Under the pieces are notes generated by a model, which saw only the letters and a list, made by a program, of their open reading frames with translations, had not been told where the DNA came from and did not search any database. A program made the translations under genes and the position numbers. Source: Candidatus Lloydbacteria bacterium RIFCSPLOWO2_02_FULL_54_12 (GTDB lineage: Bacteria > Patescibacteriota > Minisyncoccia > Phycocordibacterales > UBA6899). From it: a stretch of DNA of 31,371 bases. Position 1 is the first letter of the stretch. Each line of letters begins with the position of its first letter. This document shows positions 8,140 through 15,961 of this stretch, piece by piece. The DNA is taken from contig MHLS01000064.1 of the NCBI GenBank assembly GCA_001819095.1, positions 5,101 to 36,471 of the forward strand, read 5' to 3'.

Positions 8140-8218
8140 GTGTTTCTTTCAAGAACAATAGGTGTACGAGTTTGGTGGTGGACAGAGCAGGCAACCTGTC
8201 GTTGACAGAGAGTGTCCG

Positions 8219-8246
8219 TTGACGCGCGGACGTTTTTCGGTAAAGT
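8219..8246 (+). promoter_or_regulatory. Sigma70-type promoter of the secreted-protein gene
   Basis: TTGACG (8219-8224), 16-bp spacer, TAAAGT (8241-8246); a second TTGACA lies 16 nt upstream of this -35 box. The start codon is at 8275. Confidence 0.5.
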
Positions 8247-8274
8247 GTTGAGAGCACTGTTCTTGGAGTCGACG

Positions 8275-8871
8275 ATGATACGGAAATTCCTTGCCGCAGT
8301 CCTCTGCTCGCTTCTGGTCAGCGCCAATGCGTTCGCGGTGGACGGGCTTACGGAGAGTGAATGGACGGAAGCAAAAAGTGCCGCAACGCAAATGCTCACG
8401 AAGTGGTTGACCGATCAGGACATCACCGGCGCCACTCTACTCATGACCGCGCCTGATCATCGGGAGACGAAACTTCTCGCCCCGCTCTTGGCACTCAATG
8501 GAAGATCGGGAACGCTCGACATTGTTGAGTGGCGCCAGAAGTTCCTCATTTGCTTTCTCATGCTCGACCATGGCACCTGCGCGTCCCTTCTCGGACACGG
8601 CATACCGGGGAGTCCCGAGTACGCGAAATGTCCGGCGACAATGAAGGATGCACTCGCACAGTTCGGCGCGGCGATGTTTTATAAGGGCCGGCCTCCGGAA
8701 ATTTCGGACAGGAATGCGATGGTGTTCGCACCGCCCGAGCTTGGCGGCCAGTCGATCCTTCTCGTGGGCTTTTCCCTCCCGTACCTTCATCGGGAGTCCC
8801 TGATGGTGGTGATGTTGAAGGAAAACGGTCGCTGGAAACCGGCGTTCGTTTTCATCGGAATGGTCTCCTGA
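8275..8871 (+). CDS. Secreted protein of unknown function
   Basis: 198 residues. The ATG at 8275 is preferred over the upstream GTG at 8212 because GGAG lies about 8 nt before it and because it gives a clean signal peptide, MIRKFLAAVLCSLLVSANAFA, cleaved after AFA. The mature part has one Cys pair region (FLICFLMLDHGTCASLL and YAKC) and ends with a beta strand pattern (LMVVMLKENGRWKPAFVFIG) resembling NTF2-like or DUF4019-type folds, in which a final strand reads dGrWr. That fold call is tentative. It is a single-gene unit with its own promoter and a strong terminator. Confidence 0.75.
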   Translation: MIRKFLAAVLCSLLVSANAFAVDGLTESEWTEAKSAATQMLTKWLTDQDITGATLLMTAPDHRETKLLAPLLALNGRSGTLDIVEWRQKFLICFLMLDHGTCASLLGHGIPGSPEYAKCPATMKDALAQFGAAMFYKGRPPEISDRNAMVFAPPELGGQSILLVGFSLPYLHRESLMVVMLKENGRWKPAFVFIGMVS

Positions 8872-8883
8872 CGGAACTTCACA

Positions 8884-8906
8884 CCGCGATACTCTCGCGG
8901 TTTTTT
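8884..8906 (+). terminator. Intrinsic terminator
   Basis: CCGCGA (8884-8889), 5-nt loop, TCGCGG (8895-8900), then six T. It follows the secreted-protein stop by 12 nt. Confidence 0.85.
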
Positions 8907-8972
8907 ATGTGCGGTTGTCTCCGAAAACCTCGAGGGCTTGCCGATGTTCGTGATGCTCGCTATTGTACGCGT

Positions 8973-9077
8973 ATGCTAACGCTCTATATTGTTGCGACGC
9001 TATTATTTCGGACGGAGCCGAAGACGACTCCTGGATTGCATGAGGACATGCGTAGTAAGTATCATTTTCGCCGATAA
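8973..9077 (+). other. Possible 34-codon upstream ORF before rsmI
   Basis: An ATG at 8973 opens a short frame that ends with TAA at 9075-9077, 5 nt before the rsmI ATG. Its first nine residues (MLTLYIVAT) closely match the start of rsmI (MATLYIIAT), after which similarity stops. It may be a leader peptide, a decayed 5' duplicate, or chance. Confidence 0.25.
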
Positions 9078-9082
9078 ATTTT

Positions 9083-9766
9083 ATGGCTACTTTGTATATC
9101 ATTGCCACGCCCATTGGAAACCTCGAAGACATCACGCTTCGGGCTATTCGGATATTGAAAGGGGTTGACCTCATTCTCTGCGAAGACACGCGGGTCACCA
9201 AGCGACTTCTGGACAAATATGAGATAAAGACGCCGACCTTGAGTTATCACGCGCAGTCGAAACTTTCAAAAGTCGAAAAGATCTTCGCGCTCCTCGAAGA
9301 AGGGAACGACCTTGCACTTGTCTCCGATGCGGGGACGCCGACCATTTCCGACCCCGGGTGTTTGTTGGTCGCGCAGGTGCGGGAAAAGTTCGGCGATGCC
9401 GTCGCCGTCGTCCCCGTTCCCGGCCCTTCGGCCGTCCTCTCAGCGCTCTCGGTTTCCGGATTTCCGACGTCCGAATTTCTCTTTCTCGGATTCCTGCCGC
9501 ACAAGAAGGGAAGGGAGACGCTCTTCAAAGAGATCTCCGGCGCGAAACGCACCGTCGCGTTCTATGAGTCTCCGCACCGCGTTCTCAAGACACTTGAATC
9601 GCTCAAGAAGCATCTCCACCCCAAGCGCCGCATACTGGTCGCCCGTGAACTGACCAAAATTTATGAGGAGAGCATCATCGGCGAGCCCGAAGAAGTGCTT
9701 GCGTATTACCTCTCCCATCCCGACCGCGTGAGAGGAGAGTTCGTCGTGGTGGTCGATGGTGCATAA
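9083..9766 (+). CDS. rsmI: 16S rRNA (cytidine(1402)-2'-O)-methyltransferase
   Basis: 227 residues; the core of the family without the C-terminal extension of longer homologues. LYIIATPIGNLEDITLRA (4-21), CEDTRVTKRLL, SYHAQSK, LVSDAGTPTISDPG and VPVPGPSAVLSALSVSGFPT are the SAM-binding and active-site signatures of RsmI within the tetrapyrrole-methylase fold. FLPHKKGR and FYESPHRVLKTL follow in the expected order. The enzyme 2'-O-methylates C1402 of 16S rRNA, tuning decoding fidelity. There is no Shine-Dalgarno site immediately before the ATG, and a 34-codon ORF ends 5 nt upstream. Confidence 0.95.
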   Translation: MATLYIIATPIGNLEDITLRAIRILKGVDLILCEDTRVTKRLLDKYEIKTPTLSYHAQSKLSKVEKIFALLEEGNDLALVSDAGTPTISDPGCLLVAQVREKFGDAVAVVPVPGPSAVLSALSVSGFPTSEFLFLGFLPHKKGRETLFKEISGAKRTVAFYESPHRVLKTLESLKKHLHPKRRILVARELTKIYEESIIGEPEEVLAYYLSHPDRVRGEFVVVVDGA

Positions 9767-9781
9767 GAGAAAAGGTTACGC

Positions 9782-9787
9782 TATACT
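9782..9787 (+). promoter_or_regulatory. -10 box close to the start of the small membrane protein
   Basis: TATACT, with 9 nt to the ATG at 9797. No clear -35 box. Consistent with a nearly leaderless transcript. Confidence 0.4.
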
Positions 9788-9796
9788 GTTACTATC

Positions 9797-10045
9797 ATGT
9801 TACGCAGAACGCTTGCCGGGCTGGGAATTTTCATCGCGTTGCTTCAGTTTCCCGGCTTTCCTCACGACATCATTCGCCTCCTCTCGATGCTTTCCGGTCT
9901 TGCCGTCGTCTTTCTCCTCATTGTTTCGAGAAGGGATACGAAGCATGTGCTTGACGGCGACCTGTCTAAAGAGAAGGAGCTCTCGGTTACACGCCTCGGT
10001 CGGGATCGGTTCTCCACGGACACGCTTTTTGGCGGGAGACTGTAG
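9797..10045 (+). CDS. Small membrane protein of unknown function
   Basis: 82 residues. Two hydrophobic stretches (about 6-20 and 25-43, the second IIRLLSMLSGLAVVFLLIVS) are followed by a basic, polar tail of about 38 residues (from SRRDTKHVLDGD). I do not recognise a family. It lies 30 nt after rsmI with its own -10-like box and no Shine-Dalgarno site. Confidence 0.55.
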   Translation: MLRRTLAGLGIFIALLQFPGFPHDIIRLLSMLSGLAVVFLLIVSRRDTKHVLDGDLSKEKELSVTRLGRDRFSTDTLFGGRL

Positions 10046-10125
10046 TCGGCGCACGACGATACCATTCGAGCGGGACGTTGATTCGGATAGTCGCTCGGTT
10101 CTTTTGATAGACACCGCGATAAACC

Positions 10126-11379
10126 ATGAATGACAAGATACTGATACGCCATCTCCTCGTCGCGCTCTTCATCGGAGGAGGGTTTTTGTTTGCCGTCATT
10201 TTTCCCGCATCGCACGTTTCGTACGATCGCATGGCGGTCATGGCGACTACGGCATCTTCGAGCGTGCCTAGCGTTTCGGCACCGGATGCGCCTCCGGTGT
10301 TCGTGGTAACGCATGTCGCGTCGCCCCGCTCGGTGAAGGCGGCATACATGACGAGTTGTATCGCAAGCGGAAAAAAGTTGCGTGCCCCGCTCGTCCAACT
10401 GCTCGAGGAAACAGAGTTGAACGCGCTTATCATCGACGTCAAGGACTACACGGGGCTCATATCGTATAAGACCGGCGATGACCGCTTTCCGCTCAACACC
10501 AAGGGATGCTACGTTCCCGACATGAAAGAATTCATTGGTGAGTTGCACGAGAAGGGCATCTACGTCATCGCACGCGTTACGGTGATGCAGGACGCCACCT
10601 ACCCGAAATCTCATCCCGAGGCCGCGGTCTTGCGCCGCTCGGACGGAGGACTGTGGAAGGACAAAAAGGGGCTTACGTTCGTCGACCCCGGAGCGACGGA
10701 ATATTGGGAGTACATGGTCGACCTTGGGAAGATCTCTTATGCGACCGGTTTTGACGAGGTCAACTACGACTACATTCGCTTTCCCTCCGACGGCAACATG
10801 AGCGATATCAAGTTCGTGCGTACAGGCACGACGACCAAAGCGGTGATGATGAAGAAGTTCTATGCGTTTCTGGGCGGCGCGATGGACAGTGCGGGGATTC
10901 CGATCTCCGGCGACCTTTTCGGCATGACGACGACGAACACCGACGACTTGAACATCGGGCAGATCCTCGAGGACGCACTTCTCTACTTCGACTTTGTCGC
11001 ACCCATGGTGTACCCGTCGCACTACCCGCCGGGATTCAACGGCTGGAAGAATCCGAATCTTGTTCCGTACGAGATCATTCAATTCTCGATGGAGAAAGCC
11101 GTCGTGCGCGCGAACAAGCTTGAAGAAAAAGAATCCGGCTGGGTGCCCCCCAAAGTGAGTACGACGCCGGGGGCCGCCTCATCGACGCCGGCATTCATTC
11201 CGAAGGGTATCTACGCGAACAAGTTGCGCCCTTGGATCCAGGATTTTGATTACGGCAAGGTGTATACCGAGGCCGATGTTCGTGCGCAAAAAAAGGCGGT
11301 CTATGATACCGGACTTACGTCGTGGATGGCGTGGGATCCTTCGAATAAGTACACACCGTCGGCATTTGACCGTGACTAG
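10126..11379 (+). CDS. Membrane-anchored DUF4015 glycosidase-like protein
   Basis: 417 residues. An N-terminal hydrophobic helix (about 8-28) acts as signal anchor. From about residue 66 the DUF4015 (putative glycosyl hydrolase) domain is recognisable: SVKAAYMTSCIASGKKLRA, ELNALIIDVKDYTGLISY, KGIYVIARVTVMQDATYPKSHPE, LTFVDPGATEYWEYMVDL and the active-site-like FDEVNYDYIRFPSDG, then ISGDLFGMTTTNTDD and VAPMVYPSHYPPGF. This is a TIM-barrel family related to polysaccharide deacetylase- or GHL-type glycosidases, with the acidic residues of DEVNYDYIRFP as candidates for catalysis. An outer-surface role on cell-wall or capsule glycans is likely; the substrate is unknown. Confidence 0.85.
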   Translation: MNDKILIRHLLVALFIGGGFLFAVIFPASHVSYDRMAVMATTASSSVPSVSAPDAPPVFVVTHVASPRSVKAAYMTSCIASGKKLRAPLVQLLEETELNALIIDVKDYTGLISYKTGDDRFPLNTKGCYVPDMKEFIGELHEKGIYVIARVTVMQDATYPKSHPEAAVLRRSDGGLWKDKKGLTFVDPGATEYWEYMVDLGKISYATGFDEVNYDYIRFPSDGNMSDIKFVRTGTTTKAVMMKKFYAFLGGAMDSAGIPISGDLFGMTTTNTDDLNIGQILEDALLYFDFVAPMVYPSHYPPGFNGWKNPNLVPYEIIQFSMEKAVVRANKLEEKESGWVPPKVSTTPGAASSTPAFIPKGIYANKLRPWIQDFDYGKVYTEADVRAQKKAVYDTGLTSWMAWDPSNKYTPSAFDRD

Positions 11380-11389
11380 GCCGGTTCGA

Positions 11390-11417
11390 TTGACTTTGCG
11401 CTCCGTGGGGATAGAAT
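11390..11417 (+). promoter_or_regulatory. Sigma70-type promoter of the small coiled-coil protein
   Basis: TTGACT (11390-11395), 16-bp spacer, TAGAAT (11412-11417). The -10 region is embedded in a GGGAT...ATCCC inverted repeat. The start codon is at 11433. Confidence 0.6.
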
Positions 11418-11432
11418 CCCGTAAGGAGCAAC

Positions 11433-11675
11433 ATGCGAAAGGGAGTGCATATGACCACACGGCTGGATGCGGAGTTGGACGCATTGGCGGAGGAACTGGC
11501 GCGATTGAATAAGGAAACGGGCGATCTCACCCGCAACTACTCGATCGAGGCGGCGTACGCCATGCAGAGCGGCAAGCCGCGCGCAGGTGCCGCCGCGAAC
11601 GAGCGGATGGCCCGCGAAAAGTTCGCCCGCATGAAAGAGATTGAGGCGATCATCAATACCCATCACGGCAACTAA
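11433..11675 (+). CDS. Small soluble helical protein of unknown function
   Basis: 80 residues, with AAGGAG about 5 nt before the ATG, one of the clearest ribosome sites in the window. It has a charged, heptad-like N-terminal helix (LDAELDALAEELARLNKET), a polar middle (GKPRAGAAANERMAREKF) and a second helix. A short coiled-coil protein is likely. I do not recognise a family. It forms its own unit with promoter and terminator. Confidence 0.6.
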   Translation: MRKGVHMTTRLDAELDALAEELARLNKETGDLTRNYSIEAAYAMQSGKPRAGAAANERMAREKFARMKEIEAIINTHHGN

Positions 11676-11715
11676 AGACACTCCCCGCACGTCATATCGA
11701 CGAGACTCGGGCTCG

Positions 11716-11759
11716 CCCCGTAGTAGACCGCTTCCGAGCGGGTTTGCTACGGGGTTTTT
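11716..11759 (+). terminator. Intrinsic terminator
   Basis: CCCCGTAG (11716-11723) pairs with CTACGGGG (11747-11754) and encloses a smaller CGCT/AGCG hairpin; five T follow. Confidence 0.85.
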
Positions 11760-11784
11760 GTTGTTTTCGGGTCCGAAACCGTAC

Positions 11785-11790
11785 TATAAT
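11785..11790 (+). promoter_or_regulatory. Consensus -10 box close to the ATPase start codon
   Basis: Perfect TATAAT ending 9 nt before the ATG at 11800, with a weak TTGTTT at 11761-11766 (18-bp spacer). A start near 11797 would give a leader of about 3 nt, excluding the GGAG at 11793. Confidence 0.6.
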
Positions 11791-11799
11791 AGGGAGAGT

Positions 11800-13968
11800 A
11801 TGGCAACCCCCATCAACACGCCGGATAAGGTGACCTATTTTGCCGAAACCGATTACCGCTCCAAACGGATCAAATTCGGCATTCGTGACCAAGACCGCGA
11901 GCGGCATATGTACGTCATCGGAAAGACGGGCATGGGAAAATCGACAATGCTTGAGACACTCGCCATTCAGGATATTGCAAATGGCGAGGGACTCTGCTTC
12001 ATCGATCCGCACGGCGGCACCGCAGAGACGCTACTTTCGTACATTCCGGAGCATCGCGTCAACGACGTCATTTATTTTGCTCCGTTCGATCAGGAATTTC
12101 CGGTTGCACTCAATGTGATGGAGGACATTGGTCGCGACAAGCGTCCCCTCGTCGCGTCGGGGTTGATCGGCGCCTTCAAGAAGGTGTGGGTGGACGCATG
12201 GAGCGCGCGCATGGAGTACATCTTGAGCAATGCGCTTCTTGCGCTTTTGGAATTTCCCGGCGCAACACTTCTGGGCGTGAACCGCATCTTCGCCGACAAG
12301 AACTATCGTTCGCTTATTGTGAATAACGTCACCGATCCGTCCGTGAAAGCGTTCTGGCTCGACGAATATGCAAAATATTCCGACAAGTTCGCCACGGAAG
12401 CGACGGCGGCGATCCAGAACAAGGTCGGACAATTCGCCGCGAACCCGCTCATTAGGAATATGATAGGGCAGTCGAAGTCCACGTTCGATATCAGGAAAGT
12501 GATGGACGAACGGAAGATCCTCATCGTGAACCTCTCCAAGGGCCGCATGGGGGAGGGGAACGCCAATCTCGTCGGCTCGATGTTGATCACGAAGATCTAC
12601 CTTGCGGCGATGTCGCGTGCGGATGTGGGCGCCGAGGTGGTGCGCGGGCTCCCTCCGTTCTACCTTTATGTCGACGAATTTCAGTCGTTCGCGAATGAAT
12701 CGTTCGCCGACATTCTCTCCGAGGCGCGTAAATACAAACTCTCGCTGACGATTGCGCACCAATATATCGAGCAAATGTCGGAAGAAGTGCGCGCTGCCGT
12801 CTTCGGTAACGTCGGCACGATGTGCTCGTTTCGTGTCGGCGCCTTCGATGCTGAGGTGCTTGAAAAGGAATATGCCCCCGCTTTTATCGCCGAGGACATG
12901 GTCAATCTTGGTTTTGCGCAGATCTACCTCAAGCTCATGATCAACGGTGTCGGGTCGGCGCCCTTTTCCGCAACGACACTGAACCGTCCGCCCTTCCCCT
13001 CACTTGCGTATACGGACCAAGTCATTGCGGCGTCGCGAGCCCAATTCGGCCGGCCGCGCGCTCTTGTCGAAGATGAGATAAAGAAATGGCACGAACCGAT
13101 TCCCGAGCCACCCCGCGACCCGAATGCGCTTCCAGTGCCGGAGACGCGCAAGTACGCACCCGGAATGCGCCCCATGCGCCCGGGTGAATCCGCTATGCGT
13201 GGCGGCCCCCTCGCAGACCCGCGCTTTGCACGGCCTCAATACGGAGCAAGTGCTCCTTACGCTCCGGTCGCGCCGATCCGCCCCGCCGTCCCCATGCGTC
13301 CGACCGGAGCTTTTGTACAAACGCAAGCACCTTTACCACAGCAGGAAATCCTTCAGGAGAGTGTTCTTTCTGTAGCTCCGGAACGAGCCCGTCCCGTTGC
13401 AGTTCTTCCGTCCGCCCCGCGCTCTGCGCCGCCCGTGGAACGCGATATGCCGCCCGTCCGAGCCAGAGAGCAACTCCATGACTCTGCGCCGAGCACTCCG
13501 CCGGAGCAGGGTAGAGGATCGGTGCCGAGCGTGCCGATGCATCAACCGTTCCGTGACGAACTCCAAAAGATGCGCGTGCCGGAGGGGGAGACAGTGCGTG
13601 TACAAGTACAAGCTCCCCGCCGCACCGAAGATGCATCCCGTCCTCCGAAGCGAGAACTAGAGACGGAACACCGAAGTCCTGCCTCGCTCTCCACGCTTAA
13701 GTCGCAGGCAAAGAAAGATAAGGGTCCTTCAACGGAAAATCTCTCGTCATTGAAGACGCTTATCGAGGCGGCGTTCGCAACAAAGGACGACAACAGGAAA
13801 GTCGAGCATATCCCTCCGCCGATTCCCGAAAGACGCAAGGAAAGTTTCAACAAGGCCCCCATTGCCTCATCACCGGCCGCCACGCCGTCCCTCCTCGACA
13901 ATGCGCGGCCTGTGCAAGCCCCGAAAGAGGTCCCTGAAGACGTGTTACGCGGCGTACTTGCTGACTGA
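11800..13968 (+). CDS. TraG/VirD4-like (HerA/DUF87-type) ATPase with long proline-rich tail
   Basis: 722 residues from the ATG at 11800; an upstream frame extension crosses a terminator and is rejected. Walker A is GKTGMGKST (41-49), followed by FIDPHGGTAETLL, and an RKILIVNLSKGRMGEGNANL strand. Walker B is LYVDEFQSF (about 288-296), followed by ADILSEARKYKLSLTIAHQYIEQM, which is typical of conjugation coupling proteins and type IV secretion ATPases of this class. From about residue 430 the chain is a low-complexity tail rich in Pro, Arg, Ala and Glu, likely disordered. No N-terminal membrane helix is present, unlike true VirD4. It is paralogous to the ATPase at 28446. A role in DNA or protein export, or in pilus-linked transport, is inferred. 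Confidence 0.82.
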   Translation: MATPINTPDKVTYFAETDYRSKRIKFGIRDQDRERHMYVIGKTGMGKSTMLETLAIQDIANGEGLCFIDPHGGTAETLLSYIPEHRVNDVIYFAPFDQEFPVALNVMEDIGRDKRPLVASGLIGAFKKVWVDAWSARMEYILSNALLALLEFPGATLLGVNRIFADKNYRSLIVNNVTDPSVKAFWLDEYAKYSDKFATEATAAIQNKVGQFAANPLIRNMIGQSKSTFDIRKVMDERKILIVNLSKGRMGEGNANLVGSMLITKIYLAAMSRADVGAEVVRGLPPFYLYVDEFQSFANESFADILSEARKYKLSLTIAHQYIEQMSEEVRAAVFGNVGTMCSFRVGAFDAEVLEKEYAPAFIAEDMVNLGFAQIYLKLMINGVGSAPFSATTLNRPPFPSLAYTDQVIAASRAQFGRPRALVEDEIKKWHEPIPEPPRDPNALPVPETRKYAPGMRPMRPGESAMRGGPLADPRFARPQYGASAPYAPVAPIRPAVPMRPTGAFVQTQAPLPQQEILQESVLSVAPERARPVAVLPSAPRSAPPVERDMPPVRAREQLHDSAPSTPPEQGRGSVPSVPMHQPFRDELQKMRVPEGETVRVQVQAPRRTEDASRPPKRELETEHRSPASLSTLKSQAKKDKGPSTENLSSLKTLIEAAFATKDDNRKVEHIPPPIPERRKESFNKAPIASSPAATPSLLDNARPVQAPKEVPEDVLRGVLAD

Positions 13969-13980
13969 TCCAAGGAAGTG

Positions 13981-14009
13981 TTGACAAGACCGAAAACACT
14001 CTTTACTAT
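13981..14009 (+). promoter_or_regulatory. Strong sigma70-type promoter of clpX
   Basis: Perfect TTGACA (13981-13986), 17-bp spacer, TACTAT (14004-14009). The leader to the ATG at 14056 is about 40 nt. Confidence 0.8.
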
Positions 14010-14055
14010 CACAAATAGAGAATAGTTGGTTGTTTGCCAATCGGCGGGGGTTTTT

Positions 14056-15321
14056 ATGGTCGACAAGACGACGACAGGAAAGCTGTTGTACTGCTCTTTC
14101 TGCGGCAAAAGCCAGCACGAAGTGAGAAAGCTCATCGCGGGACCGTCGGTCTTCATTTGCGACGAGTGCATTGAACTCTGCAACGACATCATTCGCGACG
14201 AGATACAGGTCGGCAAGACGCCGCCGTCGCAGAATCTGCCGACGCCGGAGGAGATCGTTGCCAAGCTTGACGAATATGTGGTCGGACAGGGTGACGCGAA
14301 GAAAAAACTCGCGGTCGCCGCCCGCAGGCATTACCTGCGCATGGCCGACCGAGGGCAGTCGCACAACGGCGTGGAGATGGAGAAATCGAATGTACTCCTG
14401 ATCGGACCGTCCGGTTCGGGAAAGACCTTTCTCGCGCAGACGCTCGCCAAGATCCTGAACGTCCCGTACGCGGAGGAGGATCTCACGCGGATCACTGAAG
14501 CGGGCTACGTAGGCGGGAACGTCGAAGATGTTTTCTTCAGCCTCCTCAATTCCTGCGAAGGCGATGTGGCCAAGGCCGAGTACGGACTTGTCTATTTTGA
14601 CGAAGCGGACAAGCTCGGGCGCACGGAAAGCGCGTCGGTCGTCCGCGATGTCGGCGGCGGCGGAGTGCAACAGGCGCTCCTCAAGATCCTTGAGGGAACG
14701 ACGCTCCACATCCCTCCCGCGGGCGGACGCGGAAATTCACCGGGTGCGGCACAACTGCGTACGCACAATATCCTGTTCATTTTGGGCGGCGCGTTCGAAG
14801 GTATCGAAAAGCTCGTCGCGAAGCGCATGAATAAGGACAAGGGAAGCATCGGATTCGGCGCCAACGTGTTGATCGGAGACAGGGCGCACGTCTCTTTGTC
14901 GCTTATCCACCATGTGACGCCGGAAGAGCTAGTCATGTTCGGCATGGACCGCCAGTTCGTCGGGCGCCTTCCCGTTCGCGCCACTTTGGACGAACTGGAT
15001 GAAGCCACGCTCCGGACCATCTTGACGACGCCCAAGAACGCGATACTGAAACAGTTTGCCCTTGCGTTTGAGTGTGAAGGTGCGGAACTTGTGTGCGAGC
15101 CTGATGCGGTCGTCGAGATTGCGCGGAAGGCGATCAAGGAAAAGACCGGAGCACGCGGGCTCAAGACCATTTGCGAGGAGATCTTCCTCGACACGCTGTA
15201 CAAGGTTCCCACGCACCAAAAAGGCGGCGAAAAGGTCGCACGCGTGCATCTCACCGGCGAACACGTGCTCAAAGGACTGCCGCCGGAAATGGTCCGCGCA
15301 GCACCCAAACCGGCCGTTTGA
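14056..15321 (+). CDS. clpX: ClpX, ATP-dependent Clp protease unfoldase subunit
   Basis: 421 residues. The N-terminal zinc-binding domain has Cys13, Cys16, Cys35 and Cys38 (CSFCGKS ... FICDEC). The AAA+ core shows Walker A GPSGSGKT (117-124), pore loop GYVG (150-153), Walker B LVYFDEAD (178-185) and the GGVQQALLKILEGT segment; IGFGA (265-269) is the loop that docks on ClpP. RQFVGRLPV and TGARGLKTICEE mark sensor 2 and the C-terminal domain. The intact IGF loop implies a ClpP partner elsewhere in the genome. The ATG at 14056 is chosen because the zinc domain starts 12 residues later; an upstream TTG adds nothing conserved. It has its own strong promoter and a terminator. Confidence 0.95.
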   Translation: MVDKTTTGKLLYCSFCGKSQHEVRKLIAGPSVFICDECIELCNDIIRDEIQVGKTPPSQNLPTPEEIVAKLDEYVVGQGDAKKKLAVAARRHYLRMADRGQSHNGVEMEKSNVLLIGPSGSGKTFLAQTLAKILNVPYAEEDLTRITEAGYVGGNVEDVFFSLLNSCEGDVAKAEYGLVYFDEADKLGRTESASVVRDVGGGGVQQALLKILEGTTLHIPPAGGRGNSPGAAQLRTHNILFILGGAFEGIEKLVAKRMNKDKGSIGFGANVLIGDRAHVSLSLIHHVTPEELVMFGMDRQFVGRLPVRATLDELDEATLRTILTTPKNAILKQFALAFECEGAELVCEPDAVVEIARKAIKEKTGARGLKTICEEIFLDTLYKVPTHQKGGEKVARVHLTGEHVLKGLPPEMVRAAPKPAV

Positions 15322-15330
15322 AACAAACTT

Positions 15331-15356
15331 GGCGCACCCTCTTGGTGCGCCGTTTT
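15331..15356 (+). terminator. Intrinsic terminator of clpX
   Basis: GGCGCACC (15331-15338), 5-nt loop, GGTGCGCC (15344-15351), then GTTTT. Confidence 0.8.
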
Positions 15357-15491
15357 CATACGCCTTTTGCAGGTCGCGATTCTTGGGTACCATGAACGTT
15401 ATGAGCAAAACGGTATTACGGCGGATCTTTCTTCTCGCGGCGTTCACCCCAGCACCACTTACGTAGGGTAGACTGACGTTCACTTGTTCAT

Positions 15492-15812
15492 ATGACCGAA
15501 AAAAACATTTCACTAAAAACTATCCTTATTGCAGGTGGTGCGGGGTTCACTGCGGACACCGTCTTCGCCGCTACGCCGACTTCCGAGGGAAGTGCCGTCG
15601 TCCAGACGGTATTGTGGGAGCAAGTTCCGGAAGAAGCGGCGGCCGTTTTCTACGGTACGCTTTCCTTAGAGATGACCTGGTTTTTTCTTTTGGTCGGCGT
15701 TCTCTCTTGCGCGATCGCGGGATATCTCATTGTGCGGAGCGAGAAGCGCGAGTCCGTTCCCGCTGACGAGTACGTCATCATCGAGGATATCATCGAAAGC
15801 GTGGATGACTAA
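15492..15812 (+). CDS. Small membrane protein of unknown function
   Basis: 106 residues. The first 27 residues look like a signal peptide ending in VFAAT. A second hydrophobic helix (about 57-80, MTWFFLLVGVLSCAIAGYLIV) is followed by a basic stop and a short acidic cytoplasmic tail (VIIEDIIESVDD). I do not recognise the family. Its N-terminus shares the 11-residue string KTILIAGGAGF with the start of the epimerase encoded at 15962, although the rest is unrelated. A family-A palindrome follows the stop by 31 nt. Confidence 0.55.
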   Translation: MTEKNISLKTILIAGGAGFTADTVFAATPTSEGSAVVQTVLWEQVPEEAAAVFYGTLSLEMTWFFLLVGVLSCAIAGYLIVRSEKRESVPADEYVIIEDIIESVDD

Positions 15813-15843
15813 ACACACAAGACGGTCGTTCGATATCAAGAGT

Positions 15844-15896
15844 GAGTACAAGGTCGGACCTTGAAGCATCAGTTCCTAAGGTCCGACCTTGTACTC
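15844..15896. repeat. Family-A palindrome, copy 1
   Basis: Perfect 19-bp arms (15844-15862 and 15878-15896) around a 15-nt loop. Each arm holds the core TACAAGGTCGGACCTT, itself nearly palindromic. The loop, read in reverse complement (AGGAACTGATGCTTC), matches the loop of copy 2 at 13 of 15 positions, so this copy is inverted relative to the others. It ends 65 nt before the epimerase start, with a -10-like TACTAT/TATAGT (15933-15941) in between. Confidence 0.85.
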
Positions 15897-15961
15897 GCCT
15901 CGAATGGCACCTTTGGTCATCTGTGGGTGTTGTACTATAGTGTCACCAATAGCTTCCACAC

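Noticed and set aside
9862..11082. Long minus-strand open frame opposite the DUF4015 gene (406 codons)
   Set aside because: Shadow of a well-supported gene; His/Arg/Val-rich translation with no motif.
11405..11422. GGGAT...ATCCCG palindrome resembling the left end of a family-C element
   Set aside because: No matching right end, no interior boxes and no ATG repeat; it overlaps the -10 box of a promoter and is probably coincidental.
11641..11799. Upstream extension of the ATPase frame at 11800
   Set aside because: It crosses a strong terminator and overlaps the preceding gene; the -10 box and conserved sequence support the ATG at 11800.
15393..15466. 24-codon frame resembling a signal peptide after clpX
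   Set aside because: Too short, no ribosome site, and it lies just after a terminator without a clear promoter.
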